A DNA stretch of 64,000 nucleotides from Unio delphinus (Eukaryota > Mollusca > Bivalvia > Unionida > Unionidae): NCBI GenBank assembly GCA_029339505.1, contig JAQISU010000115.1, positions 1,297,001-1,361,000 of the forward strand. Reading direction: 5' to 3'. Within the stretch, counting starts at the first letter, position 1, and each line of letters opens with the position of its first letter. A program made the translations under genes and the position numbers. The notes beneath the pieces were generated by a model. That model saw only the letters and a program-made list of their open reading frames with translations, made no database searches and was not told where the DNA came from. This document shows positions 1 through 9,773 of the stretch, piece after piece.

Positions 1-864
1 ACTTTTAAGCAATAAACAATGAATTGTACTCAAAATAGAATTGTTCATTGTTAACCGCGAAGAAACGATATTTTGGGTGATAACAACAACAATGTTGGAC
101 TTTACTGTCTGAAGACTAGAAGAGCGTTTATTTTGTGGGCACGTCCTTCGTTTGCATTCGTCTATTATCGCTGCTTCTCGGAACCAACTAGGAAGAAATT
201 CATGAAAATTGGCACACCTTGTCATGCAGTCTTAATAAATTAAATCAAAATGGTGAATAAGGGACTTGTTATATTGTCACAATGGCGTTCGAATTGATAA
301 TTCTATTCTCCCGTCTTCTCCTGAAAATACTTTCTCTTGCTAACATAATGTTTTCTCTAAATACTTCTTATTGCTCGTAGATGATTAATGATGTAAATAA
401 TGTCAATCTGAAATTGAATATAGTCGCTTTAGCAACCGCCTTGAAAAACGTCTTTTCGCTACGTCCTGTCGGAGCGTTTTCATTTCATTTTATTAAAATA
501 TCATAGTCATAGACGAAAAGGTGCCAGTCTGAAAGCATTTATTGCGGCCACCTTGAAACTCTTTCTATTGCAACTTCTCCTGGACGGGGGATCATACAGA
601 CATTGTGTTTTTACTCTAGTACTTATTGTGACATGTAGACAGTCATAAAGGATCATACCTGACACTACAAAATGGCAGCCATAGTGGCTGTCTTGGACAT
701 TCACCTCTACTATTATTTGTGGGGTTTAGGGTAACATTGTATTTCGCTGAAAGGCTTCTTGTGGCATGTAGATTGTTGTTGTAAACTGATAAAATAAATT
801 ATGACGATTGGACATCAAACACAGCCATCTAGAATAAAGTTCCAACATTTCATATTCTGACTGG

Positions 865-866
<2 letters not shown>
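1..866. other. Gene-free AT-rich flank
   Basis: No supportable gene, RNA or repeat unit is seen here. Short open frames on both strands have no recognisable motifs. The right edge runs into an AAT microsatellite that forms the tail of a reversed LINE copy. Confidence 0.5.
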
Positions 867-919
<53 letters not shown>

Positions 920-1022
920 TAACAATAATAATAATAACAACAACAACAACAACAACAATAATAATAATAATAATGATAATAATAACAACAACAACAACAA
1001 TAATAACAACAACAATAATAAA
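867..1022. repeat. (AAT)n/(AAC)n microsatellite, LINE tail
   Basis: About 155 bp of AAT triplets with AAC interruptions. On the minus strand it reads (ATT)n and follows directly after the LINE 3' hairpin at 1026-1070. It is therefore best read as the 3' microsatellite tail of the reversed LINE copy, in the same way that the plus-strand copy ends in (ATT)n at 6899-6947. A poly-leucine open frame through it is an artefact. Confidence 0.85.
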
Positions 1023-1023
1023 A

Positions 1024-2254
1024 AGGAATTTGTAAAGCGCTTAATCTTTAGAAGCTCTAAGCGCTTTACAATATATATAGTTATATAACTATGAAAAACA
1101 CAAAAACATAACACCATAAAAATAGAAAACATAACAAATGCTGAAAGTATTTACGGCATTATTAACTCTTTAAGTTTGTTCTTGCAGTCCAAATAGGTGA
1201 GTTTTAAGATTACTCTTGAAAGGGATCACCGTGCTTTTGTGTCCAATTTCAATTCAATCCACGTTGCTGGAACCTGGTATGCAAAATAACTTTGTCCATA
1301 TGACTTCGTTTTCCTAGTGGGAATAATGAGTATAACATTGTCAGGAAGTAAGCGTAACTATCTTGCTGGTGTGTAGATATGGGTGAGGCAGAATAGGTAT
1401 GGTGGACTGAAGTCCGTCAGGTGAACGTAGCACAGACAACATATTTTGTGTTTGATTCTGGATCGAATGGATAGCCAGTGTAGGGTACAGAGCATAGGGG
1501 AGGTATGCTCTGATCGTGGTATTCTCGGGATGATCCGAGCAGCTGTGTTTTGAACGTTTTGCTATTAACCAGGCCGAATTGAGTTACAATAGTCCAGTCT
1601 TGAAGGTACTAATCAAAAACACATGCGTTTTAGTGGCATCCACTGAAAGATATTTGCGAATAGAGCTGATGTGTCTCAGCTCAATATATATGCAGATTTG
1701 CATATGTTCATGACATGTTGGTGCAATGTCAGAGTACTGTCCAGTGTAGCACCTAGATTTCGTAGTGACTGTGTCAATTTAATGTTGATAATGCTGTTTG
1801 TACCTTGCCCCAGAAGAAATTTGCAAATAGGTCCAGAAGGTCTTCTGGAGAGACGGAAGATGGAATTGATGTTAATTTTTTCCTTGTCATTAGTATGTTA
1901 GATATCTTGAAGAGTTCTTTGCAGTTGGAACTCTGATTTGCAGGAGGGTACCTAAATTAACGGCCGAAGTATTAAATTGTTTAGCTGGAAAGGACAAAGG
2001 GAGATAACTGTTATTAACTATTTTCGGAAGAGTAATTTTACTACTGTGGCAAGGGCGATATTGCTAAAATGACTGTTTGAATTCAGATGAGATACAAGTT
2101 GGGTTAGAACAACTTTTTCTAAGATTTTTTTTTATATATGAACGGGAGATTGAAACTGGGTGGTACTTTTTTTAAATCGTTATGGTCCAATCTCGGTTTC
2201 TTCAGCAGAAGCTTTACAATGGCAGTTTTCATAAATTATGTGAATTCCCCAGAT

Positions 2255-2319
<65 letters not shown>

Positions 2320-2920
2320 GGGTGGTATTATTAATAACATTAGTTTATTGAAGGGAAGCACACAAGGAGCAGTGATTTTGGAATTTTGATCAGGTTCGCA
2401 TGACTTTGGTGCACTCTTCATCATGCTTGTCCGTACTAAATCCATAGAAACAGGTACAAATACTGCTAACGGTTGTCACTGAAATCCTCTATTGCATCTG
2501 TATGGTGACAGTGAGTCAAATTGAAATTGTGTTGTAAGGCTTATCTCTATTGGTTTGTACCATGTCACGGAAGAAATTTACAAATAGGTCCGGAAGGTCC
2601 ACTGGAGAGAAGGTAGATGGAAGTGGTGTACATTTATTTGTTTGTTCCTTGACATTAGTTTGTTAATTATCTGGAGGAGCTATTTGCAGCTGGAACTCTC
2701 TGTGATCTTAGTACTGTATTCGGATAATATGGCTAAATATACTATGTAATCTAGAAGTTTTGGTGTGTACGGGTTTACAGGAGAGTCAAAATGAAAGTTG
2801 AAATCACCAAGAGTAAATAGTTCGCCACCTCTTGACTTTCCATAATCCAGGAACTTCTGAAACTGCTCCAAAAAGAGAGATTCAGTAATCGTGTTTTCCT
2901 CCACTAGGAGGAGGGCGGTA
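1024..2920 (-). mobile_element. Rearranged CR1/L2-like LINE relic
   Basis: Minus-strand relic of the LINE family also seen at 5713-6898 and 24425-27085. Its 3' end (about 1026-1070) forms a hairpin with arms GTAAAGCGCTTA and TAAGCGCTTTAC. Reverse transcriptase C-terminal sequence lies at about 1140-1700 in broken frames. An endonuclease piece with the motif GDFNFHFDS lies at 2680-2904. The copy is scrambled: sequence matching 25290-25420 of the plus copy occurs twice (about 1795-1960 and 2535-2710), and the middle of the endonuclease region is missing, so the frame jumps from LLDYI to TKITESSSCK. No part could encode a working protein. Confidence 0.75.
2257..2317. repeat. (GA)n microsatellite
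   Basis: About 30 uninterrupted GA dinucleotides inside the reversed LINE relic. Open frames through it (RERERE or SLSLSL) are artefacts. Confidence 0.95.
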
Positions 2921-4622
2921 GAGGCAGAACATATGGACTGACTTTTATTCCAGTGTGGGTGTTTTTTTTTACTAGTACAATCGATGTGTGGAAGAAATTG
3001 AAGGTTGTGTTGTGTTTAATTCATTTTAATTCCAATCATGCCTCCAAAAATGAGAAGTTAACTGACGCAAACAGGTGGAAGATCTGAGAAGTTACTATAC
3101 ATGATAAACAAATCAGGTAGACAACTTTAGGAAAAGAGAGCGATACGCCATTCACTACCAAAACCTCCAGCAAGATGCACATGTCGATGGAGTTTGACCA
3201 GAGCATATGGATAGAATCGTACAACCAGTAGAAATTATGTTAGCGGGCTAAATCCACGAACAGACTTGACCAGAATCGCTCTAAGTTGCTCAATAATTCC
3301 GTTGTTGGCAAGACGATGGAAAATCTGCAGAAACTTTTAGCTCCTCCGTCTACACAGGCCATGTCGTCTTCAACCTATCGAAATTATATTATTCTAATTT
3401 ATAGTATAATTAAATAAAGGCACGTTACACTGTCCAGACCCAGCTTTTCTACACAAGATACAGCCTGCTGCAGGAAAACAGAGACGGAAGACATCTTAAG
3501 ATTCATAGTAGATGGGGCTGTCTTATACACTACCACTGACACTATAAATTACCACGATAACATAATGATTGTGTAAACGTTGCAAGGCGAATATAATGTA
3601 TTCCTTTGTCGGTCTATGTCCCAATATGAACTGTATCATGCAAGCAGACACTATAGATTAATTTATGACTACCATGGGTATAGTAATATTTTCGGTCAAG
3701 TCTGGCCAACTACATTAGCTATACATTGAGATCCTCACGCAGTGAAGGGAGTTCCGCCACACGAACGTAGTCATACATTGTAAACACAGATTATGAGTCA
3801 TGCATATCGATAAAGACAAGTCTATCAAGACTGGGCTCGAAACGTTGATTGGAACAGATGGCCATATATCTACACAGATCGAGGACGACACACGATTTGA
3901 AGCGTTGTATGAATTCCTACTCTTCGCATTTGTGGATGAGGTTTCAGAACAAAAACAAAACGAAACCGGTCAGCAGTTTCTAAACTATTTTCTAAGAACG
4001 ATTTTTCTCCTTGCGCCTTTTGTTGGATCAATAAGTGCATTGTTGTTCTGTATGTCGAAACCACACACTCCACAGGAACACTCGTCTTCCGCAGCGACTG
4101 TATCTACACCATCTGCTCAGCATGTTATTACTCTGTGGTGATGATTTGGTACGATCACATTAGGTTTCCGGTAATATCCTTAAACAATATTCTTGTAACA
4201 AGATTTATGAGAATGTCAAACTGTACTGCAATCGATTCAAGTGTAATTTACGCTAGCTTTATACGCGTAATGGTTGGTTCACTTCTCAATCTGGTACAAT
4301 ATTGTTGGAATAACATATCTATCATCAAATTGTTAAGACCATATTGTCACAAGCTAAAATGAAAATGTAAGACGAATTAAAGTGTTAATTATAAAAATGT
4401 GAAAGCCAAACAATCCTGGTAAAGTTTTATGAAAATTCAAAGGAAAGTTCCGTACAAATTTCAAAAGCGGAAATATACTGATCACCCAAGAATCATGACA
4501 TTGAAAACTCGTTCAAAAAAAGTTAATTAATAATATTGTAGTCCAGATAATGATCATTTCTATTTCTCTGAGTCATGGTCGTATTTGCAATTTCATATGC
4601 ATCTCTTTTTCTTCTTTATGAA
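2921..4622. other. Gene-free region
   Basis: Nothing supportable. A 113-codon plus-strand frame at 3800-4141 has a hydrophobic stretch near its middle but no motif, no splice context and no homologue I recognise. A degenerate patch at about 3036-3330 looks like an old, unidentified coding relic. Confidence 0.4.
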
Positions 4623-4637
4623 TCTCTCTCTCCCTCA

Positions 4638-4694
<57 letters not shown>

Positions 4695-4706
4695 TCTCTC
4701 TCTCTG
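4623..4706. repeat. (CT)n microsatellite
   Basis: Roughly 80 bp of CT dinucleotides with a short C-rich interruption near 4640. Confidence 0.9.
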
Positions 4707-4710
4707 TAAT

Positions 4711-5712
4711 TTCATCTCTATTTCTCTTTCCTCCTTTTGAATTTGTCTCTATCTCACTCTCGTCTTTAGCATGCACAGGATTTCGGTTCCATAGCTTGCA
4801 AGTTAGAGTCAGATGAAAATTCACTAATCAAACCTAAAACACTTTTATCGTCAAATTTTCTTCTCTACCAGATATGGAACCAAAATATGTTGATGGGTTT
4901 TTTTATAGCAATTTATCTCTTTTCAAGGACTCAAACCGTTCTTGCGTAAGATTGAAAATATAGTTCTCCTTCTTAGATGACAGTGTGAAAGCTTATTCTT
5001 TTCACTATGCAAAATCAAAAAAGAGCAAGAACAAATAAATTTAAAACAGTTTCAATTTCTATAAAAGGTTTGTGCAATTCGTGTCCCGGACAAGGCCCCA
5101 GGTTTTTTTTTTTTTTTTTTAGAGAATTCAGGAATAATCCTGCCAAAATTCTATGAAAGTCCTAAATGACTTAAAAGTTCTGTATAAATTTCAAAACCGA
5201 AAATCTACTGGACCGCAAAAAATCATGACATTATCAAGATAGCATAGTCCAGAACTCCTTCGAATAACTCACAACATTTCGAAAATGATATTATTATTCA
5301 GATAATGAGCACTTCGAATAACTCATAACAGTTCCAAAATGATATTATTATTCATATAATGAGCACATTCTATTTCCGCTGATTGGTTTAAATAACTATT
5401 TTTCCTCTCGAATAATTTTAATTACAAAATAAAACGCATCTGCAGAATTATAGCAAGAACACAAGAAATGAGAATGACTCCAAAATCGTAATGAAGCTGA
5501 TTGTTCAGTTTTATTTTACTTATAAAGACGTTCTACTTCAACTAATTCACAATATACCCCACGTGACGGATCATCTGCTCATTTTGAATTTAATTTGCCT
5601 TTTCATGAGAAACAGCCCAACCAATGAAATGTCGTAGCCCCATCAGCCAATGAGAAATTATTCCAAAGGCGTAAATAAGTCTAACGATTACGATTATTAT
5701 AAATAATAATTC
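4711..5712. other. Gene-free region with a short tandem duplication
   Basis: AT-rich, with a poly-T run at about 5104-5120. About 54 bp (ending in ATAATGAGCAC) is duplicated in tandem at about 5262-5366. No gene is seen. Confidence 0.45.
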
Positions 5713-6898
5713 AAGTCCTACTTAGTCAACAGGACACAAATATATCTGCAAATGGAATACACTCCAGCCCAGCTGACGTATGTTATAGTGTTCCACAGGG
5801 ATCTGATATTGGACCTGTTCTCTTCATTCTGTACACTCAGCCGCTCTCAAGTGTCATAGATCATCACCCAGTGTCGCACCAATTGTATGCTGATGACACC
5901 CAAATATACAAGTCTAGCCACTCAACTGAAGTTGATGCTACCATCCATGGAGTAGAGAGGTGCATTTCTGATGTGAAATCATGGATGACATGTAACAAGC
6001 TGCAGATGAATGATGACAAAACTATGGCCATTATGATCACAACACAAAGACTTTCTCATTCACATCCTTTATCTCAAACAATATATATCAGCAACACCAA
6101 CATTAAATTCTCACAGTCAGTACGAAACCAAGGCGTTACTCTAGATAGTACTCACACATTGCACCAACATGTCATGAACATATGCAGGTCTGCATATCTT
6201 GAATTGACACGCATCACTTCCATTCGTAAATATCTTTCTGTTGATGCCACGAAAACACTTGTGTGTTCATTAGTACTTTCAATACTGGATTATTGTAACT
6301 CAATTCTGTCTGGTTCATCACAATATTTACTCCGCAAACTTCAAAACGTTCAAAACACAGCTGCACGGATCATCTTTAGAGTACCTCGATCAGAGCACAC
6401 CTCACCACTGCTATTTACCCTACACTGGCTATCAATTCGATACAGAATCAAACACAAATTTTGTTCTCTGTGCTGTATTTCAATGACAGACACCAGTCCA
6501 ACATACCTATCCAGCCTCACCCATGTGTATACACCAGCTAGATCCTTACGCTCTTCTTCTGATAATCGTATACTCATTGTTCCCAAGGTGAAAACAAAGT
6601 CATATGGACAACGTTCGTTTGCATACCAGGGCCCGGCGACGTGGAACGAATTGCCCATTGAAATTAGACACAAAGACACAGATTCCCTTTTAAGAGTGCT
6701 CTCAAGACTCACCTGTTTCGACTGCAGGAACAAACTTAGCGACATAATCATGTTTTGTATCTTATATGTTTTCAGCATGTTTTTATGTTTTCCAATTTCA
6801 TTGTTTTTGTCATTTGTTGTTCTGTAGTGAAGTCATATCATTATTGATGGTTTAAAGCGCTTAGAGCTTCGAAAGATTAAACGCTATAGAAAGTCCTC
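5713..6898 (+). pseudogene. LINE 3' fragment: reverse transcriptase C-terminus
   Basis: A 5'-truncated non-LTR retrotransposon of the CR1/L2-like group. It begins abruptly in the fingers/palm region (FKSYLVNRTQI), shifts frame once near 5748, and continues as VPQGSDIGPVLF and then the RT catalytic box YADDTQIY at about 5886-5909. A long open frame runs to 6827 through thumb and connection sequence. Family features include the C-terminal segment around ATWNELPIEIR at 6640-6668. The 3' untranslated end carries the hairpin sequence shared with the other copies (TTTAAAGCGCTTAGAGC) and then (ATT)n. Truncation plus the frameshift make it dead. A minus-strand frame of 142 codons here is a shadow. 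Confidence 0.85.
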
Positions 6899-6900
6899 AA

Positions 6901-6947
<47 letters not shown>
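6899..6947. repeat. (ATT)n tail of LINE
   Basis: Sixteen or so ATT triplets directly after the LINE 3' end, which is typical of CR1/L2-like elements that end in a short microsatellite instead of poly(A). Confidence 0.85.
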
Positions 6948-6948
<1 letters not shown>

Positions 6949-6989
6949 ATAATTGTCAACGTATACGTAAACATCTGGCTCACGTGTGG

Positions 6990-7125
6990 GCTACGAGTGG
7001 CTTAGTGGTCTAAAGCGCTCACCGTTACGGATCACTGTCATATCACCTCTGCGTGGATTCGTTCGGCAATGCAGGTATGTGAGAAAGCTTGCCAGTAGCT
7101 TCTCGTGGTTCATTACTACTAACAA
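6990..7125 (+). mobile_element. SINE-2 (tRNA-derived), 3'-truncated
   Basis: The tRNA-like head contains TAGTGGTCTAAAGCGCTCAC, followed by the family body ATGTGAGAAAGCTTGCCAGTAG. It matches the copies at about 40210-40425, 42905-43062 and 43850-44090, but stops before the conserved tail. Confidence 0.7.
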
Positions 7126-7444
7126 TCATGAATACAAATTTAAAAAAATTAAATAAAATCACGTACCCGAAGTTGCAAGAAATATAAATATACATAAATA
7201 ATTAACATATATGAATATAAAATCTATCATTTCCGTAAACGAAGGTATTCTTGGGTGGAACGAAGTTCGGGATGGGCTTAAGACCTAACCAAGCGATGGT
7301 TTAAAAAGCGAACTCTTTGCATATGTTATAATAGATTGAAAAGAGCATAACAATTATGACACATTAGTGCAATAATTAACAAATTAAACTGTGCTTTAAA
7401 TTTCTAATAAGACAAAAATGGCCAGATATTTTACAATACTATTA
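7126..7444. other. Gene-free AT-rich flank of the Polinton
   Basis: About 320 bp of very AT-rich sequence with no recognisable feature between the SINE fragment and the left target-site copy. Confidence 0.5.
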
Positions 7445-7450
7445 GAAATA
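7445..7450. repeat. Target-site duplication, left copy
   Basis: GAAATA at 7445-7450 recurs immediately after the right end at 23081-23086. Because the element's first base is also A, the duplication is 5 bp (GAAAT) or 6 bp (GAAATA). Six bp is the usual length for Polintons. Confidence 0.85.
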
Positions 7451-7702
7451 GCAGCAGAGAGGGTGAATCCTACAACGTTTTTAGACAAAATTTGATTGAA
7501 ATCCTAAAACGAGCCGTCTTATAATCTTATTTTAACCAAAAAAAGGCGAACCCTACAACGTTTTCAGACAAAAAATTGATTGAAATCTACATACGAAATC
7601 ATTTTAACTAAAAAAATGAAAACGATTTTTTAATTAATTTTGGTCGCAACTTGTTGTCATCCACCCTCTCTGCTGCTAAAGTTTTCAGTTCTGGGTTAAT
7701 AA
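7450..7702 (+). repeat. Left terminal inverted repeat (253 bp)
   Basis: Begins AGCAGCAGAGAGGGTG and pairs with 22828-23080 over 253 bp with about three mismatches seen by eye. Inside it, a 16 bp inverted copy of its own terminus (CACCCTCTCTGCTGCT) lies at 7662-7677. Two related direct copies of about 75-80 bp (each starting near CCTACAACGTTTT, at about 7468 and 7551) fill the space between. Confidence 0.95.
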
Positions 7703-7743
7703 AAATAATAAAATGATTTTAACCGAATATTTGATCGAGTCTT

Positions 7744-7768
7744 TAGGACGAAAATCATTTATGATTTC
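7744..7768. promoter_or_regulatory. AAATCAT-TT-ATGATTT inverted repeat
   Basis: A perfect 7+2+7 inverted repeat overlapping the last codons of the leftmost gene. The same block (TGAAATCATAAAYGATTTTC on the opposite strand) lies upstream of the capsid gene at 13636-13655. Related blocks lie upstream of the genes starting at 14103 and 15164. Role unknown; a terminator hairpin or protein-binding site is possible. Confidence 0.4.
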
Positions 7769-9102
7769 ACAAACAGACTAATCGCTAACACCTCTTCTTG
7801 TAAATCAATCAGATTATTTGACTGGTCGGTGAGTTTGAAATTAATTCTGGTTAATGAATTATTATGGCATCGCATATAGACAGGATTAATTGGGTTTTCA
7901 ATAATTAGGAATCCTGGAGGAGCTGTTGGTGCAAATGAATAAAGAATATATCCTTGCTGAGCTTGATTTGATCGTTCGAGATTAATTTGATAGCTTCCTT
8001 CGATAACATCACACACTAAATTAAGTGCAATCACCGTTGAAATATTCACGTTGAACGGAGCGATATGCCTACCACCATCATCTGGATCATTATTATGTTT
8101 GAGGAGGACAGTTGAGTCTGATTTTTGTAGTGCTTTGATATCGGTTTTAACAATTTTTGCTAATTCATCAGCGTTGTATTTCGGAAACTTGAAATTACGC
8201 AGATTGTCTTCTGTGATATTGTAATCGGTTAGGAATCGTTGTTTATTGTCGCTGTTGTCATTAATTATTGTTTGAAAAATTAGTTCATAGATATATTTCA
8301 TGTCCGATATAAGCTGATTTATTATTTCAACGTGTTTTTGCGATCTTGTTTTCCGTAGTTGTTCTAGTTGTGTGTCATATAATTGTTTAATCTCATTAAA
8401 ATAACCACGGACGTCAGTCAGCGTAAATGAAATAGTAACAGATGAGTCGGTTGTTCTTTTAATGATAAAATCCCATTGCAATGTGTCTTTGTTGGTGAAT
8501 ATAAATCTATCGGCGATTCTTCCTTTTCTTATATCAGATAAATTATCTTGATAACTGGGATTGATTTCATGATATGATTGTACATCCGTGGTTAAGTCGG
8601 TGGTGGATTTTTCAGGTGGTTTTTCAGGCCATCCTAGTACGGTTCTAATAGAACTTTGATAGATATCTACGACGTATCCTTCTGTGCTTATCTCAATTGC
8701 GGATGATAGTGTCGGCTCATGAACTGTTATAGCGATTTTTGATTCTTTTCCAGTAATCGATTTTATTCTACGCGCGAATTCATTATTGATTTGTTCGATT
8801 TGGTATGACCCTGTTGGTATCGAAACGACGTTCCAGTCTGGAGTTCCGTCGGGTTTATTCTTATTTGCAAACACTAAAGAGTTATTCGGTTGTTGACCAC
8901 CAAATGGTTTTGATCTGATATTAGGCCAACTGTGATATACTCGTAGTTTTGCAAGCGCGATTTCACTCACAGGAACCGGAGAGGGGAAATTCACACTAAA
9001 CTCGGGTTCCGTTGATGTAATTGATATCATACTCGTTTGTACTGGTTTCGTGTTCTCCACTATTTGTTGAAGTAATTCCTGCTGTGTCGTCATTATACTC
9101 AT
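7759..9102 (-). CDS. Candidate virion structural protein (447 aa)
   Basis: Not firmly recognised. The N-terminal third has a segment that reads like a beta-rich virion protein (IPTGSYQIEQINNEF at about residues 96-110). The middle is lysine/aspartate-rich and probably helical. The last 60 residues (SFAPTAPPGF, NPVYMRCHNN, INFKLTDQSNNLIDL) resemble a C-terminal beta-sandwich end seen in uncharacterised proteins encoded with Polinton capsid genes. It is the last gene of the minus-strand structural cluster, ending just inside the left TIR. It could be a penton, spike or minor capsid component; no other single-jelly-roll candidate of that kind is evident. The first ~36 codons lie in a duplicated segment: a diverged copy of its start (MSIITMTT against MSIMTT) sits about 150 bp upstream. 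Confidence 0.6.
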   Translation of the reverse strand: MSIMTTQQELLQQIVENTKPVQTSMISITSTEPEFSVNFPSPVPVSEIALAKLRVYHSWPNIRSKPFGGQQPNNSLVFANKNKPDGTPDWNVVSIPTGSYQIEQINNEFARRIKSITGKESKIAITVHEPTLSSAIEISTEGYVVDIYQSSIRTVLGWPEKPPEKSTTDLTTDVQSYHEINPSYQDNLSDIRKGRIADRFIFTNKDTLQWDFIIKRTTDSSVTISFTLTDVRGYFNEIKQLYDTQLEQLRKTRSQKHVEIINQLISDMKYIYELIFQTIINDNSDNKQRFLTDYNITEDNLRNFKFPKYNADELAKIVKTDIKALQKSDSTVLLKHNNDPDDGGRHIAPFNVNISTVIALNLVCDVIEGSYQINLERSNQAQQGYILYSFAPTAPPGFLIIENPINPVYMRCHNNSLTRINFKLTDQSNNLIDLQEEVLAISLFVKS

Positions 9103-9325
9103 GATTTATTTCTAATTTTGGTATCGAGGAATCATAAATACTGACCATCACTGAGAATTCACAATCTGGTAATGTTGATATTATTGAGATCATTTTGTTT
9201 TTTGGGTTCGTGTTTTCTGATTCCATCGGTGTTGTCATTGTTATTATACTCATGTTGTCGCTCTAATTTCGATATCGCGGAATCAAAAATACTAACCATC
9301 GCTGAGAATTCACTATCTGATATAA
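9005..9325. repeat. Diverged tandem duplication across a gene junction
   Basis: About 150 bp is present twice: roughly 9005-9160 and 9165-9320. Each copy holds, in minus-strand order, the end of the 182-aa membrane protein (EFSAMVSIFDSAISKLE / EFSVMVSIYDSSIPKLE) and the start of the 447-aa protein (MSIMTT / MSIITMTT). The extra copy creates a chimeric 85-codon frame at 8996-9253 that overlaps both genes. The copies differ at many positions, so the duplication is older than the insertion. Confidence 0.75.
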
Positions 9326-9707
9326 TCGTATTATCGAGTGACGACGATATCATCAATGATAATTGCGAGTATGCGGTTGATGCAATATGAAATTGAAGTA
9401 AGTAATTCTGCAGTTTACTCTGGCTGCATGATGATATCTTTTTTGCTATCCCGGTTAATATACCCCCGATTGTAGCCACCGCAGAAATGCAAATTGGAAC
9501 TACGACCGGGGCAATCATTGTAACCGATGCAAGTATTATTCCGGCACCAGTGAGAACGCTTGACACCGAGTAGATAGTAACATCAATTGCGGTGATTCTT
9601 CGTCGGTATTTTTTTATTTTTATTTGATACTCCTCAGTGAGGGTTTTGAGTCTATTCTGAAATTCTCTGACCTGATCATAGCGACATTGCGTCGATGACA
9701 AAGTCAT
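9159..9707 (-). CDS. Small membrane protein with two hydrophobic helices (182 aa)
   Basis: Residues 1-40 are charged and likely helical. Residues about 48-88 form a hydrophobic pair (VLTGAGIILASVTMIAPVVV, then PICISAVATIGGILTGIAKK) separated by a proline and rich in glycine/alanine. The C-terminal half contains NTIISDSEFSAMVSIFDSAI. This layout (charged helix, glycine-rich hairpin, then ISD-EF-like segment) recurs in uncharacterised proteins of Polintons that I recall, but no function is established. It may disturb membranes during entry or exit; that is inference. It lies directly upstream of the 447-aa gene in the structural cluster, and its 3' end is duplicated. Confidence 0.65.
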   Translation of the reverse strand: MTLSSTQCRYDQVREFQNRLKTLTEEYQIKIKKYRRRITAIDVTIYSVSSVLTGAGIILASVTMIAPVVVPICISAVATIGGILTGIAKKISSCSQSKLQNYLLQFHIASTAYSQLSLMISSSLDNTIISDSEFSAMVSIFDSAISKLERQHEYNNNDNTDGIRKHEPKKQNDLNNINITRL

Positions 9708-9773
9708 TGTTGTTATTTTAAATCCGCTAGTGTTTTCAATTATTTGTCATCGTTAGCGGGAATTGCTAGTACT

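Noticed and set aside
815..1132. Poly-leucine minus-strand open frame
   Set aside because: It is the (AAT)n/(AAC)n microsatellite read as codons.
2138..2445. Open frames with RERERE/SLSLSL on both strands
   Set aside because: They run through the (GA)n repeat and have no other coding signal.
3800..4141. 113-codon plus-strand frame with a hydrophobic segment
   Set aside because: No motif, no splice signals that suggest an exon, and no recognisable family; too little support.
6350..6778. 142-codon minus-strand frame
   Set aside because: Shadow of the LINE reverse transcriptase frame.
8996..9253. 85-codon frame as a separate gene
   Set aside because: It arises from the tandem duplication of a gene junction and overlaps both neighbours; kept only as a finding.
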